64,000 bases of DNA, taken from positions 28,075,712 through 28,139,711 of the forward strand of contig NC_030679.2 of the NCBI RefSeq assembly GCF_000004195.4. The letters are read 5' to 3'. Below the pieces are notes generated by a model. The model had not been told where the DNA came from. It saw only the letters and a program-made list of their open reading frames with translations, and ran no database searches. This document shows, piece after piece, positions 51,168 through 61,467 of the stretch. Each line of letters begins with the position of its first letter. Position 1 is the first letter of the stretch. A program made the translations under genes and the position numbers. The stretch comes from Xenopus tropicalis. Taxonomy: Eukaryota; Chordata; Amphibia; Anura; Pipidae.

Positions 51168-51215
<48 letters not shown>
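50960..51215. mobile_element. Insertion with two TA microsatellites and a CGCGTTTCG retroelement-like core
   Basis: Interrupts sequence continuous in the E-F interval (near 43760) and the G-H interval (near 59405). It contains TA arrays at about 51040-51065 and 51173-51213, and between them ACGCGTTTCGATCACC, a phrase seen in many frog repeats. Ends and family are not resolved. Confidence 0.5.
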
Positions 51216-51218
<3 letters not shown>

Positions 51219-52399
51219 ACTAAAACAAAACTAAAATAATAAAATTGGCATTTTAATTTCCTTAGTTTTGTAACTAGCAAATATGCAGCTTAAAATACTT
51301 TTTTCTTACAAATCAAATGTTTTAGAAATGGCAAACCCCAAACAGATTGCAAACAGATTGCATGGGTCCTTTGTGGGGTTTCACAGTTCAATAAATGTGA
51401 AACAGATGACAAGTAATTCTCCTGCGTCTACAGAAATACAGTAGTGACTGACATCACCTGGATGTACCGGATATACACTTTTCACTTTGTATTGTTGCTA
51501 TATTATACTTAAATACAGTTCATTTTTATATTTCTATAACACAGGACCTACTGTATCTTGAAAATCGAATTCTAGTTTTAAAATCCTCCAGTAATGAGAA
51601 TGTCTGCAAGCAAGTACTTAGCGCTAGGTCCTTTTACATATAATAATTAAATAAATACAAATCATGTACAGTTACTCACTTTGCAGTTACCAACATGACA
51701 TTTATTACACAGCAGTGTCCTCTCTCTGTCAGCATACCGTGTATAGGCCATAGGGCCTACAGAGTGTATACTTTTTTAATTGTCTTGTAATAGGAGTATG
51801 ATGTAATTATATGGCCCTGTTATACAAAATAATGAAGTGCCCGATGGTGTAAAACTCTTCAGAAGGGAGTGGCTGACATGGGGTACAGTATACTGACTGA
51901 GGAAGGACACTGCTGTGTGGTATGTTACATTTTAAAAGTTAACATTTTCACATTTCATGTGAATTGCTGAGATAAGTAAAAGTTCACGATATTAATTTAG
52001 TTATATAGGCAGTATTTCACTTGCTTGGAATTCTCCTAGTAAGATAACTGCATGCATTAAACATAAGACAATTTTGTGCTCAAAATCATGTAAGATTAAA
52101 TGTTTACAAAAGGTTGTGATAAAACCCATAGTAATTATAAATACACTATTTTAGAACTTAAATGCTTATAGAGTATAGAGCTGCAACATTGTAATCTGCC
52201 TACTGGTAAAATAATATAATGGCATGTTTTTTCCTCACTGAAATCCACATAAACCCCACCTACTTTTTGAGACCATTTCCACTTTTGCAGCCATAGTCAC
52301 AAGATATATGTTTTGTAGGTTTTATACATTGTACAATCTAAAATAGTGTCATGACCCCCATGGCAAAATGCATTAACAAGCACAAAGCGTCCTCATCAA

Positions 52400-52710
52400 T
52401 AAAAAGGACAGTAACTTCATTCCAGCATTAAATGGTACAGTGACCTTTAGCATTAAATGTCCTATTGACACTTTAAAAAGGCACAGTGTCCTATAGCATC
52501 AAATGATACTGTGACTTGTACCATTAAATAGCACAGTGCCCTTACATTGCATGGCACATTATCTCTCAGCACCGGGCACCAGTTCTTCTTGTATTAAAAA
52601 GTAAAGTAACCCACATAATGAAATTTTAAGCGTTAAACAATGACCCACAGCATTCATTTATTCAGTAACCAACCCTCAGAATTAAATGGTAAAGTGGCTC
52701 CTTGTGAATT
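52400..52710. repeat. Degenerate 25-30 bp tandem repeat, second array
   Basis: Paralogue of 45430-45710, with CATTAAATGGTACAGTGACC, CATTAAATGTCCTATTGACA, CATCAAATGATACTGTGAC and CATTAAATAGCACAGTGCCC. Confidence 0.7.
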
Positions 52711-53096
52711 CTTTAATTTGGCTGAATCTTTTACAAAGGATTTGGAGTTCAACTGAACCCAAAAATAGCAGATGCATTCATAATTGAAGCTATGAATTAT
52801 TCTAACTCATTCCACCACAAACTACAATAGAGACATCAGGTAAACAGCAAAATTATTAGGAACAGGGTCAACTTGATACATTAAAACTATTTTTAGGGAT
52901 CAATAACATTTTCATATACTGTAGCTGTTTTTTCTCTCTTTTGCTGATTAAAACAAAAACAGTCAAAGAAACAAGAGATGCAACTTTTAAAAATAAATGT
53001 TTGGAAAGCAAAGCAAACATTTTTCCTTGTCATGACAACTAGACCACTGAGCATACTGTTCCACTGGAGCCTACAGATGAGTTTCAGTTGGTTGCT

Positions 53097-53593
53097 TTAA
53101 AAGAGAAGGAAAGCCATTTTGGCATTCTACTGCCAACAGATTTGCCACATTAGTGCCACCTAGAATGCTATATCTATTGTGCAGAAAGCATTACCATACC
53201 TGAGTAAAGAGACCTAGAAGCTTTCTCTGTCTTTTTAAGATAGCAGTTGCCATTTTAGCTTGGTCTTCATAGCTTCCTGCTTGAAGCATAGACATTATAG
53301 CTCAGATTACACATTCCTAAGAGTGGGGGGAGTGAGTTTTATGAATTCTTATGGCGGGAGCAGGAGAAGGGAGAGAGGAGAGAATTGGGCAGCCTCTGGC
53401 CCTGTGAATGAAGGATTTTTCTTAGAGAGAAATTCAGATACCCAAAAACATGTTTACAAAAAAGGAGACAAGAAATCTTGATAGAATCTTTGATAGAGGA
53501 CTCAGTGCAGCGTTTCTGTGAGTGCTTATGGCTGTATTTAAATAGACCTTTCTGATAAAGCTTACTTAGTTTTTACCTTTCCTTCACCTTTAA
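53097..53593. mobile_element. T2-like MITE with TTAA target duplication
   Basis: Left end TTAAAAGAGAAGGAAAG and right end inverse TTAAAGGTGAAGGAAAGG. The E-F interval has the uninterrupted site GCTGCTTTAATTAGTAA near 46211, giving a precise TTAA duplication. The inside shows no similarity to the 6024 element beyond the ends. The short frame at 53260 is not a supported gene. Confidence 0.8.
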
Positions 53594-54491
53594 TTAGTAA
53601 TAATATTGTTACAGTATGGTTTCAAGCTAATGGATGCAGCAGTAACAAATGTGGGAGCTTCTTTGCCAACTAAAATACACTTGTGGAAAATTTACCTATT
53701 GTGCCACAGCCCTAATAGTGCAATTGAAATAAAGCTTTAAACCATATTTGTTATTTTACAGTACATTTTATGCATAATTTCATTAGCTGACTGTGCCTAG
53801 GTAGCAGGATGTGTTCCCTCTTAAACTTTTGAGGTTGTACATTCTATTAACATGTTATAAAATATTTCATAAGGCTGACACCTTAGGCCTAACAGTTTCA
53901 TAAAAGTATAATATTAAGGTGATTAAAATATAATTATATTAAAAAAGGCAACTTGAGATTTTATGACAAATAAAACTTGGTAGCTTATGAAATGATGCTG
54001 AGTAGGTTAACAAGGTTAGACCCAGTTAAATTCTACTAGTGATCCAATAAATGATATTTATATTTTGGCATGGTATTTTTATGATTGTTATCCTTCATTT
54101 ATATAGGGCTGACAAGTATATGCACATTATGAATATGCCTAGTCCCTGCCTCAATGGAGCTTACTAAATTCCCTATCAAAACCACACAGACAATGGTCAG
54201 TATAAGGGGAAACAAAAATTCAGGAGAAATCCCAGCGCAGTGCTGCATGCCTTTATAAGTATATGTAATCATGAAACATGTATCTGAAATCAGTATATTA
54301 AAAAAACCCACAGTCTGCATATAGAAAAAACATCATATTCTGTACTATATACTTTATGTAACTTTCTAGATTGACATTTCCACAAAAACCACAAATGTCT
54401 AGCCATTTATTAAAAGATCTGAATTGAAAAAGCAAGAATGAATGGAAAAAAACACGAAAACCACAATTTTTTTTTTACATTTTCCTACAAA

Positions 54492-54998
54492 TAGTGATGA
54501 GCGAATCCATCCCGTTTCACTTCGCCAATAAATTTGTGAATCTGTCAAAAGATCCGCGAAACAGCGAAAATGTTGAACGGAAAAAAAAATTGTCGCCCGC
54601 GTCTTTTGACGCCTGCGATTATTCTTGCAAACATTTTGGATGTGCGACTATTCTTTTGACGCCTGAGACTATTCTTGTGACAATTTTGGACGTGTGACTA
54701 TTCTTTTGATGCCTTGCGACTATTCTTGCGACTATTCTTGCGACTATCCTTGCGACTATTCTTGCGACTATTTGCAAAAAATTGTTGCCCGCGTCTTTTG
54801 ACGCCTGCAACTATTCTTGCAAACATTTTGGACCTGCAACTATTCTTTTGACGCCTGAGACTATTCTTGCGACAATTTTGGGCGCCCGGCGAATTTTTCC
54901 GCTGCAAATTTTTTCATCCGTTTCGCTAAACAATCCAATGGCGAAACACGGGAATTCGTGGCAAATCCATGCCTGCCAAAACATTTCACCCTTCACTA
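54492..54998. mobile_element. hAT-like non-autonomous transposon with internal minisatellite
   Basis: CCTACAAA occurs at 54484-54491 and 54999-55006, an 8-bp target duplication typical of hAT elements. The ends are TAGTGATGAGCGAA and the inverse of TAGTGAAGGGTGAA. The interior is a minisatellite: a unit of roughly 60 bp built on CTTTTGACGCCTG and GACTATTCTTGCGAC, plus a short array of about 12 bp (TTGCGACTATTC) near 54715-54770. No transposase is encoded. Confidence 0.83.
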
Positions 54999-55654
54999 CC
55001 TACAAATCTTCATGGACTTACAAATAAAAAAAAACCTCAACTCTAAACCATGAATTAAATAAAAATTTTTACAATTTACCTAGGACAATTCCTATTAAAT
55101 TCCACATGACATTGACAGCGTTTAGATGGCATATTCTTACGTTTGCATTATTTGTGGTGTTGATGCATAATAACTGGTAAAAATGTTTTTTCTATGAATA
55201 AAAACATAAATCATGAAAAAAACATGAAATATGAACATTAATAAATGCTCCCTAAAAGATATTATTTTTATATTCCATAGTAAATAAAATAAATTATGCT
55301 TTTCCCTGGCATTGGTTCTGATTGCTGAAGGAAAAGTGCATTGCTAGACAACAAGCTTTTACTATACCAGACTACATTACATTTCAGTATATTGCAGACT
55401 GAACCCCCTTGCTGACAATGTAGATCTCTGTTGTTACAGGCAAAGAGTTGAAAAATATATTTATTATATATTAACATTCTTACTTAAAACAAGGACACAT
55501 GGAAAGAACCAGAGACCTTTAAAATAAAATGTCAAGTAAAAAAAAGTGCTACTGTTAATGGTATCACAAATCCAAATAAGTGCCTTATTTTTGTTACCAC
55601 ATACACATGTTTTTTTAGAGATATTAGAATTGTAACCCATATTTCTAGTCTCAC

Positions 55655-58099
55655 CTGGTTTAATTCATTAGTATTGGTTGCAGTATTCATCTCAGCATCA
55701 CCTAAGAAATCGTTCCCCTGGGGATAATCCATAGGCTTCATATATGTAAAGTAATTTTTTTCAGTAGCAGAAGGGAAACAAGCTTGATAACACTGTCCCT
55801 GTGATTCCGGGGGAGCCATCCTCACTTCCATGTATTTTAAGGTTCCGTCTGCATTCAAGTAAAGTGTTGGTTTATACTGGTCTGTGTAATTATTGGCCTG
55901 GTATTTGCTTGAAAAACATAATCCACAGCTACTTCCATAACTGTCCCTCTTTAAGCATTTAACTAGCAGGATGATGAAAGTAATAAGAGAAACTACACTA
56001 ATGGCAACCAATGAAATGATTAAGTACAAAGTCAAATTTGGGGATGTTTGAGAATTTGGGATCAAGTCCTGAGATTGCGGTAACTCTTGGGCAATGTTAT
56101 CCACTAGATTTACAATTACTGAAACAGTCACTGACAAACTTGGTTCCCCGTGGTCACTGACTGAAATGACAAGATGCTGCTCAGTATTATCCATTTCATG
56201 GAAACTTCGAATTATTCTTATTTCTCCTGTATATGGAGAGATCTGAAATAAAGTTTGACTTGTAGGTTCAAGAATGCTGTACATAAGCCAAGCATTGTGC
56301 CCAGAGTCAAGATCCACTGCAGATATTTTGGTAACCAAATAACCAGCAGAAGCAGATTGTGGAATCTTCGTTTGGGATGTAAACTCCATTGAATTTTCTG
56401 GGTATAATATAGTGGGGGCATTGTCATTGACATCCAAAATAAATATAAATATTGATACATCTGAAGATAACTTTGGAGATCCAGAATCTTCCACCTTGAC
56501 AGTTATTTGTAGAGTTTGAAAAGATTCATAATCAAAGGATCTCTGGGAATAAATATCCCCATTATTTGTATTGATGTATACAAATGAATTTACAGAAGAA
56601 CCATTGATTTGGCTTTCAGCAATAGAATAAGTCAGCTCCGAATTTGCTCCCACATCTGGATCAGTGGCAGAGACAGTACATAATAAAGTACCAGGTTCAT
56701 TGTTTTCTTTTATGTGGGCATTGTAAACAGGCTGAGAAAATGTGGGGGAATTATCATTGACATCAGATACATTGAGCACTATCACAGTCTGACTGCTCAA
56801 AGCAGGAGAACCTAAATCAGAAGCTGTAACATGTATTGTATATTGTGCAGTCTTCTCTCTGTCCAAATGTTCACTAGTCACCAATGAATATCTGCTTTTG
56901 AAGGGCTGAATTTTAAAAGGCAAATTTGATGGTAGATCCAACTGTACCTCTCCGTTTTTCCCTGAGTCCTTATCTTTCACAGTAATAAATCCAACTGCCG
57001 TTCCTATGGGAGCATCCTCAGGCACTTCATTGGTCTTAGAGGTAAAAATTATTTCTGGGCTATTATCGTTTACATCTTCCACTTCAATCTGGACAAGACA
57101 TCTTCCCTCTAGTTTTGGTGTGCCTTTGTCTATTGCTTTAACAAATAACTCGTAAAAACGTGACTCTTCAAAATCCATGGTTGCTTTTGTATATATTTCC
57201 CCTGTGTTTGGATTCAAGTCAAATATTTCTTTTGCTGCATCCAATGTGTGATGATCAAAAACATAACTAATTTCAGCATTAACTCCCTCATCTAGATCTG
57301 TGGCATTAAGCTTCATTACCACTGTACTTAAAGGGAGATTTTCAGGTAAAGTGATTTTATAACTTCGCTGATCAAACACTGGTGCATTGTCATTAAGATC
57401 TATGACAATGACTGTTATTCTGGTAGAACCAGACCTTGGTCGTTCTCCCCCATCAAAAGCAGTAAGCAATAGTTCATGTTGCGTATTTTCCTCCCTATCT
57501 AAGTTTTTTTCGAGTACTAATTCTGCAATAAGTGTCCCATCCTTCCGATTCATTACAGACAATGAAAAGAATGGATTTGGGTTAATCTTGTACTGACTAA
57601 TACTGTTTATTCCTACATCTGAATCCCGAGCAGTATCTAGAGGAAATCTTACGCCTGGATTTGCAAATACCTCTGTTATTTTTATAATTTGGTTTTCTGA
57701 AGGAAAAATGGGAGAATTATCATTAATATCTAATATTTCTATTTCTATACTGAAGAGCTCAAAAGGATTTTCAGTACCTAGCTCCAAAGGCAATAAACAT
57801 GTTAAGCTGGAACCACACAGGCTCTCTCTGTCGATCCTATCTCTAACAGTCAAAGCCCCAGTTTTCTTGTCAACAAAAAAATATCTGCCATTTCCATCAG
57901 ATCCCAGACTTAGTTTTCGTTTTTCACCATCTTCTAGGTTAAACCCCATATCCTGAGCCACATTCCCTACCAACGTTCCTGGCTCTGACTCCTCTGCAAT
58001 AGAATATCGAAGCTGCCCAGAGACCCAGCCCCAGCTATAAAGGAAATAGAAATATACTACTTGCCATTTCCACTTCTTTCCTGGGCTTTGGAAGTCCAT
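55655..58099 (-). CDS. pcdhg: Clustered protocadherin variable exon G (gamma-type, second subfamily)
   Basis: An 815-residue variable exon starting MDFQSPGKKWKW. Signal peptide, C-X5-C in EC1, linkers DINDNSP, DLNDNAP, DVNDNSP, DVNDNSP and DVNDNAP, membrane helix and tail are intact. EC1 carries a distinctive MGFNLEDGEKRKLSL stretch. From EC4 on it is almost the same as E and F at the DNA level. The frame runs 40 codons past the donor AACCAG|GTGAGA into presumed intron, so the exon is ended at 55655. Confidence 0.93.
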
Positions 58100-58381
58100 A
58101 TCTTAGATCCCTTTTTCAAATGAAACAAAACACAGATCCTTTTAAAAATCCATGAATCTATATTGTTGTTGATCCTATGACAAAAAAATAATCCTTTCTT
58201 TGCTGATAAATATCCCTGGAATTTTCATACCGACCGACATCAGCAGCCTATTCTTTGTTAGTCAGTGAAAAGATGGGAGGGTGTTTTGTGAGTCAAAGGG
58301 AGGAGTGTGGAGGTATAACATGATGAACACATCTACTGGTGCAGCTTAAAAATGGTTGACAAGATTGCCCTCTTCTGGCAG
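58100..58381 (-). promoter_or_regulatory. Promoter region of exon G with CTCF/CSE-like motif at 58365-58381
   Basis: CTGCCAGAAGAGGGCAA on the sense strand, 266 bp upstream of the ATG. The proximal block at about 58240-58310 matches that of exon E nearly base for base. Confidence 0.75.
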
Positions 58382-61300
58382 ATAGTGTTAACTTCACCAA
58401 ATATTTGAGACTAAAGAATAAAAAGTTTATTTCAAATATTTATTTTGATTTTATAAACATCAAACATTTAGACAGATAGTTAATATTTGCTAGAACTTTT
58501 AGAATTATTTGAAAAGCTGAAAAATACTATCTTGCAAGTAAATAATTTATCATATACAATTCAAAAGATTCCTTGCTTTTGTTTTTCAAACTATATATGA
58601 AAATGTATCATGGATAATTCTGTCTAACTCTTTGAAGCCTACAAGTTAGTCTGTTCCCCTAGACCTCTATCAGCACAAACTCTTAATGCAAGCACCAACT
58701 TTGTAACAGTTCTCTCTCCCCGTCATCCTCATTCCCTTATTAGTCTCTTTTATTCAACCCCCAAAGCAATGGTTCCCCAACAGTTGCTCTAGAACCAGAG
58801 ATTTGTGCAACATTAGCAGTACAGCTCGCCATCAGCCTGTTTCCCCATCAGACTATTTACCAGTGGACTGACTCTCCTACAGGCAACCATTGATTACTCT
58901 GACATTCTGGCTTTCTAAAGTTACGTAATGTGAATTTTGGTATGTCTCTTAAGCAGTCTGTCCCTGTACCATTAAGTCTGTACAGTATATTATATAGTCT
59001 GTCTGCATTCAAAGGAGTCTTTTTGTCTTTTTAGAAGTTTGTGTATTTGTCATTTAAGCAGCATGTTTTTCTGTCTAGCAGCCAGTTCAGCTAACATCTT
59101 GTCCCTCTATTATACATTTGCCTCTTCTGAAGTTTAAATAACTGTACTATATATACATTTAATGCAGAATATAGGGATATCAAATGCCACTGAAGGCATC
59201 TGGTTTTTATCCAAACATACCAGCCTTCCAGTCTCAGGACCATAGATTTGCAAATTGAGATCAGTAAATGAACACTCTTGGTAAAGACTTGTTACAGTAC
59301 CCATTCTTAATGGTAACTAACAATTGCTACTCCTTGGAAATGATCCGTTGTGGAACATACTTATTTATAGTACAATAATGATGCAATTTGGCCATTTGAC
59401 ACAATATGCAAAATAGTCAAAGTTTCTCAAAACATTCATGATAAAATGTTTTCAGATCTTTATTTAATAATGGAAAATGGATTTTTAATGTTGTTAGTTT
59501 TGGAAGTTCACCACAGCCAAAACAATTTGCAAATATTCAGCTTGAAATACTTTTTTTTCCAAATCAAATTTTCTTTTGAAAACTGGCAGATTTCAGAGGT
59601 CCGTTGTGTGGTCTGAATAAATACCTATCTACCCATATGTGTATTTTTTATATGATTATTCAGTAAAATAAAAAGTTGTATCTGTTGTGTCTATATGTCT
59701 GTAACATTAATGGAAAATCCTCCATTAATGATAATGTTCCCTTCTGTTTGCACACCAAAGCATTCAGTTTGGAATACTGAAAAGTTAAATAGGTAGTAGT
59801 TTAGAAACTTGCAGCTTATCTAACAAGATCATTTAATAACTATAGCAGCATATATTAAGACACATTTGTCATCAAAATAATGTAACATTAGATTACTACA
59901 TTACTTTTGAAGGTACTAATATGCCATGATAATGATAAGAACACTATCTTAGAACTGGCATGCTCATATGCAGGCCTAGAATAATGGTCATAGATGTTCA
60001 TTGGCCTACTGCATTTTGTGTGATTGAGTGACTAAAAACTAAATATCATGGTAACTCCAGAGTAAACAGTGATAAACAACATTAACTTATTCAATGACTA
60101 ACTTCTAGCATTAAATGGTACAGTGACTCCTTGCATTCAATGGCTTACTAGCTCCCTGAATTAATTAACGCAATGCTTTGCAGCATCTCCAAGCATGGGT
60201 CCACAGTGACCCATGGAATTAAATGACCCAGTGTCCTTCAGAATAAAAAGGCAGGAACACTCACATTAAATAGTATTGTGTCTACCAGGATTAAAAAACA
60301 CAATGATGCACAGAGTTAGGTGCAAGAGTCAAAGAAAGAGTTTGTTTGTTGCAGCCACCCTTCTAAATTCTTAGCCTCCAATTTGCAAAAATATTGAGAA
60401 TTTACAAACTGGACCCTTTGTAATAAATTAAAATAAAACATAAAAAAGTATGAATGTAAAAAAAAACTACTAAACTACTGAAATACTTTCCACAGACGTA
60501 TATTTTAAAACAATCTACTATTGGAGCTATTAATAATTCGTACTCAACCTACCCCAAAACACCATTAAAGACACAAATTAAACAGCAAAACAATTAGGAA
60601 CAGATTCCCAGGTGCAAAATTTGCCCAGAGTTTATAAATGAGCCCCAAAATTGTTTACTAGAATAAGTTCTCTGCTCATTGAGCAATAAATCAGTGTTTT
60701 TCTTTTAATAAACCAGTTTCAGCCTTCAAGTGAAGGCCTTTTTATTATTCACAACATGAAGGTGAAGAACATATTACACATTACTTCACAGAAAGAATAT
60801 TTGGCCATTTACATCAGTCCAAACTTTATTTATCATCTATTTTACCTACTACTGTCAAACAAAATGCTAATACAATTCTATAAAAGTACCTTTGATTATA
60901 ATATAACACAAAACCTGTTCTTGATAAGAAAAGGAGATTAAACAAACATGTCTTGTATTCTTCTAATGAATCTCTATGTCAAAATAAACCCACAATGTTA
61001 ATACCAACTACAAACATAACTGTTTTGATCAACACTGAGTGCTGAGGGGTTGGATGAGAACCAAAGCTCAGGGGAGACAGGTTTACAAAGTTTTAATAAT
61101 ATAAAAAACATTATAGAAATAAACTAATTTAGATGACTAAAGAGTAAGGTAAGTAAAGTACACCTCTCATAAAAAATTAAGTGACTGCACACAAAATACA
61201 AATAAGCAACTGCACTAAGTAAATATCTTAGTATTTAGAGGTTATTTCCCAGAAAATTATGGCAACAATGTTTTCTGCATGACTTTATTTTAACTGTAGA

Positions 61301-61467
61301 AATGAATTTGAAAGGAACATGTTTGTGTTACCTGTGCAACTATGGTTTTTTAAAGGTAACAGCAAAAACATATAGGAAATATAATTAATACTGATTGTTT
61401 TACCTGATTTACCCCATAAATATGGGCCAACATTGTTGGTTTGTTTTCATATAAAAAAATCATTTAC
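58382..61467. other. Non-coding interval between exons G and H
   Basis: Shorter than the E-F and F-G intervals and largely free of the insertions seen there, so it is a useful ancestral reference. It contains the third degenerate tandem array (60100-60345). No gene is supported. Confidence 0.65.
60100..60345. repeat. Degenerate 25-30 bp tandem repeat, third array
   Basis: Starts AGCATTAAATGGTACAGTGACTCC and continues with CATTCAATGGCTTACTAGCTCC, AATTAAATGACCCAGTGTCC and CATTAAATAGTATTGTGTC. It is the most diverged of the three arrays. Confidence 0.65.

Larger units (their letters stand above)
49941..55654. other. Non-coding interval between exons F and G
   Basis: Paralogous to the E-F interval but lacking the LTR-like and foldback insertions, and carrying its own set (50960-51215, 53097-53593, 54492-54998). 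No gene is supported. The Arg/Asn/Ser-rich short frames near 54620-54910 are translations of a minisatellite. Confidence 0.65.

Noticed and set aside
51040..51213. TA arrays as a regulatory feature
   Set aside because: Simple microsatellites within an insertion; no evidence of function.
54619..54907. Minus-strand frames with repeating Ile-Val-Ala-Arg and Asn-Ser-Arg-Lys
   Set aside because: They are translations of the minisatellite inside the hAT-like element.
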